Positions 56,113-64,000 of a stretch of DNA of 64,000 nt are shown piece by piece; position 1 is the stretch's first letter; every line of letters begins with the position of its first letter. This stretch comes from Brevundimonas diminuta (GTDB lineage: Bacteria > Pseudomonadota > Alphaproteobacteria > Caulobacterales > Caulobacteraceae), in the NCBI RefSeq assembly GCF_022654015.1, contig NZ_CP073063.1:1612001-1676000 (forward strand), given 5' to 3'. A model generated the notes under the pieces. That model was not told where the DNA came from, did no database searches, and was given only the letters and a program-made list of their open reading frames with translations. A program made the position numbers and the translations under genes.

Positions 56113-57273
56113 ATGTTTGGGCGCGGGCGGGTCGACAAATCCAGCGGGCGGTCGGGCTTTACGGTCTCGTTGCTGACCGCGTCGGCGACCTTCGGCCTGT
56201 TCCTGCTGGTGGCGCTGATCGCCGTTTGGGCGGTCTATTATGCGCCGGGACCGTCCGCGCGGCAGGGTCAGACGACGGTCGTCACCTTGCCCAGCGGGTC
56301 CGGCGTCTCGGCCATCGCGGCGCGGATGAAGGCGGCGGGGGTGATCCGTTCGACGGACCTGTTCCGTGCGGCGGCCACCTTGACGGGCGCGGATCGGCGG
56401 CTGAGAGCCGGCGAATACGAGGTGCCGTCCGGCACGTCGCTGGCCGGGGTGCTGAACCTGCTGGTCGAGGGGCGGGTGGTGCGCCATTTCGTGACCCTGC
56501 CGGAGGGTTGGTCGTCGTTGCAGGCGGTGGACATCCTGAACAAGGAGGCCGTGCTGACCGGGACGGTCGCCGAGACGCCCGAGGAAGGCAGCTTGTGGCC
56601 TGATACCTATGAGGTTTCGCGCGGGGACACGCGCCAGTCGGTGATCGACCGGATGCAGCGCGCGGCGACCGAGAACCTGCGTCTTCTGTGGAGCCAGAGG
56701 TCGCCCGCGACCGTGGCGCGCACGCCGGAGGAGGCGGTGATACTGGCCTCCATCGTGGAGAAGGAAACGGCGCTGGCGGCGGAGCGGCCCCGCGTGGCGG
56801 CGGTGTTCTCCAATCGTCTGCGGGCCGGGATGCGGCTGGAGAGCGATCCGACCATCGTCTACGGCGTGACCAAGGGTCGGCCGCTGGGACGGGGCATCCG
56901 GCGCTCGGAGTTGATGGCCCCGACGCCGTGGAACACCTACCAGATCAACGGACTGCCGCCGACGCCCATCGCCAATCCGGGCAAGGAGGCGGTCAAGGCG
57001 GTGTTGAACCCGCCGGCCGATCCGGCCCTGTTCTTCGTGGCCGATGGGTCCGGCGGACACGCCTTCGCCCTGACCTATGACGAGCATCTGCAGAACGTCG
57101 CGCGGTGGCGTCAGATCGAGCGCCAGAAGGCGGGCTTGCCGCCGGAAGCGACGCCGCCCGTTACGCCGGGAACCAGTGCGGCGCCGATGACGAGCGAGCC
57201 GGCCGCCGCGTCGGTCGAGAACGGTCAGGCGACGATCACCCTTCCGGCCGGCGCGACGCAGGGGCCCCGATGA
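56113..57273 (+). CDS. mltG: Endolytic transglycosylase MltG
   Basis: 386 residues: an inner-membrane anchor (about 17-42), a LysM-like region, and the YceG catalytic domain with ASIVEKETALAAERP carrying the catalytic Glu and RLESDPTIVYG later. Cleaves nascent peptidoglycan strands. The C-terminus is extended with a Pro/Ala/Thr tail. Overlaps yicC by 4 nt. Confidence 0.93.
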   Translation: MFGRGRVDKSSGRSGFTVSLLTASATFGLFLLVALIAVWAVYYAPGPSARQGQTTVVTLPSGSGVSAIAARMKAAGVIRSTDLFRAAATLTGADRRLRAGEYEVPSGTSLAGVLNLLVEGRVVRHFVTLPEGWSSLQAVDILNKEAVLTGTVAETPEEGSLWPDTYEVSRGDTRQSVIDRMQRAATENLRLLWSQRSPATVARTPEEAVILASIVEKETALAAERPRVAAVFSNRLRAGMRLESDPTIVYGVTKGRPLGRGIRRSELMAPTPWNTYQINGLPPTPIANPGKEAVKAVLNPPADPALFFVADGSGGHAFALTYDEHLQNVARWRQIERQKAGLPPEATPPVTPGTSAAPMTSEPAAASVENGQATITLPAGATQGPR

Positions 57274-58154
57274 GCACCCTATCTGGCATGACCGGCTTCG
57301 GCCGGGCCGACGGGGCCGGCGAAGGCTGGACCTGGTCGGTCGAGGCGCGCTCGGTCAACGGGCGCAATCTGGAGGTCCGGTTTCGGGGGCCGAACGGTTT
57401 CGACGGGCTGGAGCGCGCGGCCAAGGCAGCCGGCCAGGCGCGGTTTGCGCGGGGCCAGGTCACCATCGGCGTTCAGGCCAAGCGAGCCGAGGCCGGCGAG
57501 GCGGCGGTCACGATCAACGCCGCCGTGCTGGCGCGCTATCTGACGCTGGCGAACGAACTGGCCGAAGACGGCGCAACGCCGCCGTCCGCCGACGGCCTTC
57601 TGGCCCTGCGCGGCGTGATCGAGGCGCCCGAAGAGGCGGACGATCCTGAGGCGCGGGCGGCGGTCGAGGCGGCCATGACCCGCACGGTCGAAGAGGCGCT
57701 GGATGCGCTGAAGGCGTCACGCCAGAACGAGGGCGCGCAACTGACGCCGGTGCTGGACGAATTCATTGCTCAGATCGAGGCGTTGGTCGCCCAGGCGGAA
57801 GGCGAGGCGACCGCGCAGGTCGAGGCCATTCGCGATCGCTTCACCCGCCGAATTTCCGAACTGGCGCCCGATACGCCGGGGCTTGAGGACCGAATCTTCC
57901 TGGAAGCGGCCGCTCTGGCGACCAAGGCGGACGTGCGCGAGGAGCTGGATCGGCTGACCGCCCATGTCGCTTCGGCGCGTCAGCTTGTGGCCTCGGCGCC
58001 CGCCGGGCGGAAACTCGACTTTCTGATGCAAGAATTCATGCGTGAGGCCAACACGCTGTGCTCGAAATCCGCTACGACCGCGCTCACCGGAATCGGCCTG
58101 GAGCTCAAGGCCGTCATCGAACAGTTGCGTGAGCAGGTCCAGAATGTCGAATGA
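57270..58154 (+). CDS. yicC: YicC-family endoribonuclease-like protein
   Basis: 294 residues from the ATGA overlap at 57270. SGMTGFGRADG at the start and the DUF1732 C-terminus (KLDFLMQEFMREANTLCSK) are diagnostic. E. coli YicC is an RNase affecting RyhB. Coupled to mltG and gmk, as is common in proteobacteria. Confidence 0.9.
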   Translation: MSTLSGMTGFGRADGAGEGWTWSVEARSVNGRNLEVRFRGPNGFDGLERAAKAAGQARFARGQVTIGVQAKRAEAGEAAVTINAAVLARYLTLANELAEDGATPPSADGLLALRGVIEAPEEADDPEARAAVEAAMTRTVEEALDALKASRQNEGAQLTPVLDEFIAQIEALVAQAEGEATAQVEAIRDRFTRRISELAPDTPGLEDRIFLEAAALATKADVREELDRLTAHVASARQLVASAPAGRKLDFLMQEFMREANTLCSKSATTALTGIGLELKAVIEQLREQVQNVE

Positions 58155-58785
58155 ACGCAGTCCCCGCCGGGGCGTCCTCCTGATTGTCGCCAGTCCCTCG
58201 GGCGCCGGCAAGACCTCGCTGTGCCGCCGGTTGATGGCCGATCATGGCGGGCTGGAGCTGTCCGTCTCCATGACCACGCGCGGCATCCGGCCGGGTGAGG
58301 TGCATGGGCGCGACTACAACTTCGTCGGCCATGACGAGTTTCAGCGCCTGATCGACGAGGACGCCTTCCTGGAATGGGCGGACGTTCACGGCAATCGCTA
58401 CGGCAGCCCGCGCGGGCCGGTGGACAAGGCGCTGGCCGAGGGACGCGACGTGCTGTTCGACATCGACTGGCAGGGCGCCCGCGACGTCGCCGAAAAATGC
58501 CCGGAGGACGCCGTGCGCGTCTTCATCCTGCCGCCTAGCCTGGAAGAGCTGCGTCGTCGTCTCGTTACTCGCTCACAGGACGCCGACGACGTGATCGAGC
58601 GCCGCGTGGCCAACGCCAAGGGCGAGATCGAACACTGCGACGCCTTCGACTATGTGCTGGTGAACGAGGACTTCGACCGGTCCTACGCCGAACTGGCCCA
58701 TATCTATCACGCCGAGCGTTCGCGCCGGTTCAGGAACCTGTGGGTCGGCGACTACAAGGCCGCCCTTCTGAACGAAGCCGTCTAA
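58144..58785 (+). CDS. gmk: Guanylate kinase
   Basis: 213 residues from ATG 58144, overlapping yicC by 11 nt. P-loop SPSGAGKTS, SVSMTTRGIRPGEVHGRDYNF with the GMP-binding Arg/Tyr, and FDIDWQGA. Phosphorylates GMP to GDP. Confidence 0.96.
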   Translation: MSNERSPRRGVLLIVASPSGAGKTSLCRRLMADHGGLELSVSMTTRGIRPGEVHGRDYNFVGHDEFQRLIDEDAFLEWADVHGNRYGSPRGPVDKALAEGRDVLFDIDWQGARDVAEKCPEDAVRVFILPPSLEELRRRLVTRSQDADDVIERRVANAKGEIEHCDAFDYVLVNEDFDRSYAELAHIYHAERSRRFRNLWVGDYKAALLNEAV

Positions 58786-58791
58786 AAAGAA

Positions 58792-58824
58792 CAGCGCCAC
58801 AGGCCGTGGGGACCTGCGGCGCTG
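58792..58824 (+). terminator. Hairpin after gmk
   Basis: CAGCGCC pairs with GGCGCTG and an inner ACAGG/CCTG(C) arm extends it. No T-run follows, so it may be Rho-dependent or a 3' stabiliser. Confidence 0.5.
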
Positions 58825-58980
58825 CGGGGTACTCAACGCTACGCTACTGACGCTGTTTTGCCGCACAGAAGATTTCGAAGGTAAACGCGGCCATAGGGAA
58901 TGTTCCGTAGCGGCTCGATATCGCAGGTTTACGACCTGTTCTCCCTCTTGACCTAACGTCAGGCGGTGAACGGGGGTATC

Positions 58981-60732
58981 ATGGGCTTTCTTCATTCGAT
59001 CGCGCCTCTTCTGGCCAGCAGCGCCAGGGAGAGGGTCAAGCAGGTCCCGGTCAGGCTGCTGCTTGCCGCCTTGGTCGGTTGGGCGATGACCGAAGCCGGG
59101 ATGCTGCGATGGGTCCCGCTGTGGCTGGCGGTCGCGGTTCTGGTTCAGGCATTCGAACTGTGGGCCATGGCGCCGTTCAGGCGCGCCGAGCCGTCACAAA
59201 GCCCGCTGTCCGTGTTCGTCGCCTTGGCGTCCACCACCGTGATGGCGACGACCTATGCCGTCATGGCCTTGATGATCTGGTCCACCAACCATCCAGCGCT
59301 TGTCACGCTCGCCGCCCTGACGATGGCGGGCGGTCTGTTGACCAACGTCGCATCCGGCATCGCTTCACGAACGATTTTCTTCATCGGCGGCAGTCCCTAT
59401 CTGGCGGCGCTGGCCCTTATGCCGGCGATCAAGGTGATCCAGGGCGACACCCGCGGGGTCGTGGTCATGACCCTGTCCGCCATCCTGTTCGTCGGCATGG
59501 TGCTGAACATCTACTGGCGGGTGCACGGATCGCGCGAAGCCGAGGTGAAATCCAGGGCGGAGGCGGAAACACGGTTGGAACAGGCGCAGGCGGCCATGGC
59601 CGACCGCGCGGCGATGGCGGCGATCGTCAGCCACGAACTGCGCACGCCCGTCAGCGCCATCCTGGCCGGCGCCCATGTCATTCGTGACGGCAAGTCGCCA
59701 GACCACCGCGAGGAGACGGCCGATCTAATCATCGACGCCGGACGATTGATGACCGGCATGCTGAACGACCTGCTGGACCATTCGAAGATGGAAGCGGGCG
59801 CGATGACGATGGAAAGCCGCGACTTCGAACTGGGCGATCTGATGCGCGATACCGTGCGGTTCTGGACCGCGCCAGCGGCGGACAAGGGACTGGCGCTGGA
59901 CATGTCGGGCGTGGACAGCGAGGCGGTGTGGCTGCGCGGAGACCCCTATCGTCTGCGCCAGATCATCAACAACCTTGTATCCAACGCGATCAAGTTCACG
60001 CCGACGGGCGCGATCCGGCTCGAAGCCTCGGCGCCGCGTAGCGATGGAAAACATTGTCTGACCCTCACCGTCACTGACCAGGGGGCCGGCATCGCGCCGG
60101 AGGCGATGAGTCGGCTGTTCACCCCCTTCGCCCAGGGGTCCGCCGAGGTGGCGCGCACCTATGGCGGGACAGGCTTGGGCCTGACCGTCAGCCGGGAGTT
60201 GGCGCGGTTGATGGGTGGCGATCTGACAGTCAAGAGCACGCCGGGGCAGGGCGCCGCCTTTACCCTTTGCGTCGATCTGCCAGCGGGTCAGCCGACGCAG
60301 GCTTTGGACGGACACGAGGCGGAGGCGCCCGTGCTGGCCCGGCGGCTTCGCATCCTGGCCGTGGACGATCATGAGATCAATCGCCGCACGATCTCGCTTG
60401 TGCTTCAGCCGCTGGATGTCGATCTAACCACGGCCTCGGACGGCCATCTGGCGCTGGCGCTGTTGTCGGAAAAGGCGTTCGACGTGGTGCTGATGGATGT
60501 GAACATGCCCGGCATCGACGGCAATGAGACGACACGCCGCTTGCGCGCATCGGACGGGCCCAATGCGGACGCTCCTGTGATCGGGTTCAGCGCGGGCACG
60601 GAAGCCGAACAGGTGCAGGCCTGCTATGCGGCCGGCATGACGGACTGGCTGGCCAAGCCGCTGGAGCCGAAGAAGCTCTACGACGCCTTGCACCGCGCGA
60701 CATCGACGGCGGCGCAGGTGAAGGCCGCTTAA
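58981..60732 (+). CDS. Hybrid sensor histidine kinase / response regulator
   Basis: 583 residues from ATG 58981. About five or six N-terminal membrane helices (to about 178), a helical linker, HisKA with H218 in SHELRTPVSAI, HATPase_c with NNLVSNAIKF and GGTGLGL, and a C-terminal receiver with D506 (VLMDVNMPG). No periplasmic sensor domain; the signal is probably sensed in the membrane. No response-regulator partner adjacent. Confidence 0.9.
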   Translation: MGFLHSIAPLLASSARERVKQVPVRLLLAALVGWAMTEAGMLRWVPLWLAVAVLVQAFELWAMAPFRRAEPSQSPLSVFVALASTTVMATTYAVMALMIWSTNHPALVTLAALTMAGGLLTNVASGIASRTIFFIGGSPYLAALALMPAIKVIQGDTRGVVVMTLSAILFVGMVLNIYWRVHGSREAEVKSRAEAETRLEQAQAAMADRAAMAAIVSHELRTPVSAILAGAHVIRDGKSPDHREETADLIIDAGRLMTGMLNDLLDHSKMEAGAMTMESRDFELGDLMRDTVRFWTAPAADKGLALDMSGVDSEAVWLRGDPYRLRQIINNLVSNAIKFTPTGAIRLEASAPRSDGKHCLTLTVTDQGAGIAPEAMSRLFTPFAQGSAEVARTYGGTGLGLTVSRELARLMGGDLTVKSTPGQGAAFTLCVDLPAGQPTQALDGHEAEAPVLARRLRILAVDDHEINRRTISLVLQPLDVDLTTASDGHLALALLSEKAFDVVLMDVNMPGIDGNETTRRLRASDGPNADAPVIGFSAGTEAEQVQACYAAGMTDWLAKPLEPKKLYDALHRATSTAAQVKAA

Positions 60733-61853
60733 GCCAGGGCTGCGAACCACGGACGCAGGCGGCTCAAGGCGTCTTCGATCTCCGGCGTCGAGACGGCGAA
60801 GCTGAAACGGATGAAATGGCAGCCTTCGACAGGGTCGAAGTCGACGCCGGGCGCGGTGGCGACGCCGGTGTCGCGCAACAACTGCTCGCAGAAGGCCACG
60901 CTGTCGTTCGTCAGATGGCCGATGTCGGCCCAGATGTAGAAGGCGCCGTCGGGGGGCGCGATCTTGCGCAGACCCAGCGCGGGCAACGCCTCCAGCATCA
61001 GCTGGCGGTTGCGGGCGTAGGTCTGGATATGCCCTTCCAGCTCATCGATCGCGTCCATGGCGACCAGACCGGCATGCTGGCTGAGGCTGGGCGGGGTCAG
61101 GAACATGTTGCCGATATAGGCGCGGGCGGCGTCGATCCGCGCCTCCGGGACCAGGAGCCAACCCAGGCGCCAGCCCGCCATGCTCCAGTATTTGGAGAAG
61201 CTGTTGATGACCACGGCGTCCGGCGCAAACTGCAGCATCGAGGGCGTCGGGCCGACGTAGCTGAGACCGTGGTAAATCTCGTCCGACACGATGGCGATGT
61301 TGCGCGCGCGGCAGATCTCGGCGATGGCGGCCAGCTCGGCGTCCGGGATGATGGTGCCGGTCGGATTGGCGGGGCTGGCGATGATGACGCCGGCGGGGGC
61401 GGGATCCAGCGTCTGGAGTTGGGCGGCGGTGAGCTGGAACCCGGTCTCGGGACCGCAGGCGATTTCGACCGGGTCAAGATGCAGGGCCCGCAGGGTGTTG
61501 CGATAGGCGACGTAACCGGGCCGGGCCAGGGCGATCCGGTCGCCGGGCTTGAATAGCGTGCTCAGCGCCAGAACCAGGGCCGGCGAGGCCCCGCAGGTCA
61601 GCAGGATGCGGTTGGGATCGACGGCGACGCCGTATCGCTCGTCGTAGAGGCGCGCGATCCGATTGCGCAGATCGGGACTTTCCCAATAGCCCATGGCGTC
61701 GACGTCCAGCACCTGATGCGCTCGCGCAATCGCGGCGGCGGGCGCGCCGGTCGAGGGCTGGCCGAACTCCATATGGATGATCGACCGGCCTTCGCTCTTG
61801 AGCTGATGCGCCAGGCGGCTGACGGAGATGGCGCGGAACGGTTCGACGGTCAT
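60729..61853 (-). CDS. PLP-dependent class I aminotransferase
   Basis: 374 residues. PANPTG, D191-E-I-Y194, and NSFSKYWSMAGWRLGW with the Schiff-base K221; the Arg near the C-terminus (FIRFSF) binds the substrate carboxylate. Fold type I, resembling aspartate/aromatic aminotransferases; substrate not predictable. Overlaps rsmA by 4 nt and is convergent with the kinase. Confidence 0.85.
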   Translation of the reverse strand: MTVEPFRAISVSRLAHQLKSEGRSIIHMEFGQPSTGAPAAAIARAHQVLDVDAMGYWESPDLRNRIARLYDERYGVAVDPNRILLTCGASPALVLALSTLFKPGDRIALARPGYVAYRNTLRALHLDPVEIACGPETGFQLTAAQLQTLDPAPAGVIIASPANPTGTIIPDAELAAIAEICRARNIAIVSDEIYHGLSYVGPTPSMLQFAPDAVVINSFSKYWSMAGWRLGWLLVPEARIDAARAYIGNMFLTPPSLSQHAGLVAMDAIDELEGHIQTYARNRQLMLEALPALGLRKIAPPDGAFYIWADIGHLTNDSVAFCEQLLRDTGVATAPGVDFDPVEGCHFIRFSFAVSTPEIEDALSRLRPWFAALA

Positions 61854-62659
61854 TGAAGGGCATCCGCCAGTCGCAGAAAGCCCGCGACATCGATGGTTTC
61901 GGCGCGGGCGTCGGGCTCAATGCCGGCGGCCTCGCACAGGGCGGCGCCGCCCAGCTGTTTCAGGCTGGACCGCAGCATTTTGCGGCGCTGTCCGAAGGCG
62001 GCGGCGGTGACGCGTTCCAGCTTCTTCAAGCGTTCCGGCGACGGGCGTTCGTCCAGCGGAACCAGATGGACAACGGCCGAGGCCACCTTGGGCGGCGGGG
62101 TAAAGGCGGCGGCGGGCAGATGCATGACGATGCGGGCGGTACAGACGGCCTGGGCGATGACCGCCAGACGGCCGTACGCGTCCTCGCTCGGCCCTGCGGC
62201 GACGCGCTCGGCGACCTCCTTCTGGAACATCAGGGTCAGGCTGTGGGGCAGCCACGGGCCGGTTAGCCATTTGATCAGCAGGGCGGTGCCGACATTATAG
62301 GGCAGGTTGGACACCAGATGGGTCGGACCGGAGACCAGATCGGCCTCCTTCACCTTCAGCGCATCGGCTTGGACGATAGTCAGGCGGCCGGAGCCATCGT
62401 CCAGTTCGGTCAGCAAGGGAATGAAGCGCGGATCCTTTTCCACCAGGACCACGGCGCCGGCGTCGGATTCCAGCAGGGCGCGCGTCAGGCCGCCTGGGCC
62501 GGGGCCGACCTCGATCACCGCGCGGCCCTCGAACGGACCGGCCAGACGCACGATCTTGCGAGTGACGTTCAGGTCCAGCAGGAAATGCTGTCCGAAGCTC
62601 TTCTTGGCCGAAAGGCCGTGGGCGTCGAGGGTTTCGCGGAGGGAGGGAAGGTCGGTCAC
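61850..62659 (-). CDS. rsmA: 16S rRNA dimethyladenosine transferase RsmA (KsgA)
   Basis: 269 residues. KKSFGQHFLLD, SAM-binding EVGPGPGGLT, and the adenine-binding NLPYN. Dimethylates two adjacent adenosines near the 16S 3' end. In the surA-pdxA-rsmA order typical of proteobacteria. Confidence 0.95.
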   Translation of the reverse strand: MTDLPSLRETLDAHGLSAKKSFGQHFLLDLNVTRKIVRLAGPFEGRAVIEVGPGPGGLTRALLESDAGAVVLVEKDPRFIPLLTELDDGSGRLTIVQADALKVKEADLVSGPTHLVSNLPYNVGTALLIKWLTGPWLPHSLTLMFQKEVAERVAAGPSEDAYGRLAVIAQAVCTARIVMHLPAAAFTPPPKVASAVVHLVPLDERPSPERLKKLERVTAAAFGQRRKMLRSSLKQLGGAALCEAAGIEPDARAETIDVAGFLRLADALQ

Positions 62660-62667
62660 ACGCCCTG

Positions 62668-63672
62668 TTAGCGCGCGGCGCGGGCCGCCGCCATCTCCGA
62701 TGCGAGGCGAATGGCGGCGATCAGGCTGTCTGCGCGCGCGACGCCCTTGCCGGCGATGTCGAAGCCGGTGCCGTGATCGGGCGAGGTGCGGATGATCGGC
62801 AGGCCCAGCGAGACGTTGACCCCGCCCCAGAAGTCCAGGGTCTTGACCGGGATCAGAGCCTGGTCGTGATACATGCAGATGGCCGCATCATAGGTCGCGC
62901 GCGCCTCGTCATGGAACAGGGTGTCGGCGGGTCGGGGGTCGGTGATGTCGATCCCCTCGGCGCGAAGCTGTTCGGCGACGGGAATCAGGATGTCGCGTTC
63001 CTGCAGACCCAAGGCGCCGCCTTCGCCTGCGTGGGGGTTCAGGGCCGCCATGGCCAGGCGCGGCCGGGCGATGGCGAAGTCGCGTTTCAGGCTTTCGTGG
63101 ACGACGCGGGCAGTGCGGGCGACGCGCTCGGCCGTGACCAGTTCCGGCACTTGGTCCAGGGCGACGTGAATGGTGACGAGGCAGGCGCGCAGGTCTTGGG
63201 CCGTCAGCATCATCACCGGACCGCGCGTGCCGGCATAGGGTGCATCGGCGGTCAGTTCGGCGATGAACTCGGTATGGCCGGGAAAGCGGAAGCCTGAGGC
63301 GTACATCGGCGCCTTGGCGATCGGGGCGGTGACGACGCCGGACGCCTCGCCGGACAGGGCGAAGCTTACCGCCTCCTCGATCCCGTCCGCGACGGCCGAG
63401 GCATTGGCCGGATCGGGCGATCCGACCAGGACCGGCGCGGGCAGGGGGCGATGAAGGACGGGAAGGGCGGAGCCGGACAGATCGCGAGCGTCACCGGGAG
63501 TCCCGACTTCGGCCACGGGGACGCCTTGTGCGCGCAGCAGCGCGGCGTCGCCGATGACGACGAAGGCCGTCTGGTCGGCGCGCAACGCTTTCCAGGCGGC
63601 GGCCACGATCTCCGGCCCGACGCCGGCGGGTTCGCCCAGCGTCAGAACCAAAGGCGCGACCGCTGGGGTCAT
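62668..63672 (-). CDS. pdxA: 4-hydroxythreonine-4-phosphate dehydrogenase PdxA
   Basis: 334 residues. Metal-binding His in PGHTEF, NPHAGEGG and MYHDQALIPVK; substrate loop TLGEPAGVGPE. Acts in the DXP-dependent pyridoxal phosphate route. Overlaps the SurA-like gene by 4 nt. Confidence 0.95.
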   Translation of the reverse strand: MTPAVAPLVLTLGEPAGVGPEIVAAAWKALRADQTAFVVIGDAALLRAQGVPVAEVGTPGDARDLSGSALPVLHRPLPAPVLVGSPDPANASAVADGIEEAVSFALSGEASGVVTAPIAKAPMYASGFRFPGHTEFIAELTADAPYAGTRGPVMMLTAQDLRACLVTIHVALDQVPELVTAERVARTARVVHESLKRDFAIARPRLAMAALNPHAGEGGALGLQERDILIPVAEQLRAEGIDITDPRPADTLFHDEARATYDAAICMYHDQALIPVKTLDFWGGVNVSLGLPIIRTSPDHGTGFDIAGKGVARADSLIAAIRLASEMAAARAAR

Positions 63673-64000
63673 TTGAACTCGATCAGGGCGTCGCTGCGCA
63701 GATCGCGCAGATACCGGCGCTCCAGCACGGCCAGGTTCTGGGCGCGCAGACGGTTTTCGACCTGCTGACGGTTCGGCGCTTCCGGCCCGCCGACGCGACG
63801 ACCGCAGACGGCGACCAGGTGCAGACCTAGCGGGGTGCGGATCGGCGTCGAGACCGAACCGATTTCACCGGTGCGGGCGAACTGCTGGAACTGGGGCGCC
63901 AGGTTGGCGACGTCGGATTCGCCGAGGTCGGCGCCCAGGACACCCTGGGTCGCGCGCGCCTGGGAGATGATGTTGTCGCAGGTCAAGCCGTTACGCAGAC
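63669..64000 (-). CDS. surA: SurA-like periplasmic peptidyl-prolyl isomerase, C-terminal part
   Basis: About 110 residues, open at the right edge. LGADLGESDVANLAPQFQQFARTGEIGSVSTPIRTPLGLHLVAV is a parvulin-type rotamase end, and the tail RYLRDLRSDALIEFK is typical of SurA, a chaperone of outer-membrane proteins. Assignment is supported by the pdxA-rsmA neighbours. Confidence 0.85.
   Translation of the reverse strand, partial: LRNGLTCDNIISQARATQGVLGADLGESDVANLAPQFQQFARTGEIGSVSTPIRTPLGLHLVAVCGRRVGGPEAPNRQQVENRLRAQNLAVLERRYLRDLRSDALIEFK

Overview
The window is high-GC alphaproteobacterial chromosome, most likely Caulobacteraceae (Brevundimonas/Caulobacter-like; inferred). The evidence is a MipZ ParA-type division regulator with clustered GANTC (CcrM) sites, an SpmX-like GH24 muramidase with two C-terminal membrane segments, a tRNA-His with an A discriminator, and family gene orders such as surA-pdxA-rsmA, fabD-fabG-acpP-fabF-mltG-yicC-gmk and infA-maf-rng-yacG.

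Layout. 1-885: a serine recombinase running off the left edge (end of an unseen element), then an unusual short leader with a 15-nt Shine-Dalgarno match and a terminator. 0.9-28.3 kb: ordinary host genes. These are ExoD, a DUF3008 protein, isovaleryl-CoA dehydrogenase, SpmX, MgtE, a FliN-like protein, LipB, an S41 peptidase, MsrB, MurA, DUF2948, UPF0262, InfA, Maf, RNase E/G, YacG, ExbB-ExbD-TonB, an aldo/keto reductase, LigA, an M28 peptidase, a sugar transferase, RpiA, GlmU, Gph and a dicarboxylate symporter, plus tRNAs Leu, Thr, Phe and His.

28.4-44.5 kb: a defective podovirus-like prophage integrated in the anticodon loop of a tRNA-Val(CAC) gene. The host tRNA is left as two halves 16 kb apart, and the element carries its own intact tRNA-Val(CAC) just inside attL. 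It keeps integrase, a truncated excisionase, the C-terminal part of a capsid protein, head/tail and ejection proteins, a tail spike, an FkbM methyltransferase and a lysis cassette (holin-like proteins, GH19 endolysin, Rz/Rz1). It lacks terminase, portal, repressor and replication genes; one deletion junction near 43255 explains both truncated genes. Perfect alphaproteobacterial SOS boxes (GTTC-N7-GTTC) lie near both ends. On the circular form a GIY-YIG gene would read through attP from an SOS-box-preceded start at the right end.

44.5-64 kb: host genes. A ROK kinase is followed by an aromatic amino acid cluster (class II DAHP synthase, ACT-less prephenate dehydratase, chorismate mutase). The chorismate mutase is preceded by a 33-codon Phe/Tyr-rich leader peptide and hairpin, a probable attenuator. 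Then come PanC, a SPOR lipoprotein, MipZ, a J-domain membrane protein, the fatty-acid synthesis cluster, MltG, YicC, Gmk, a hybrid histidine kinase, an aminotransferase, RsmA, PdxA and a SurA fragment at the right edge.
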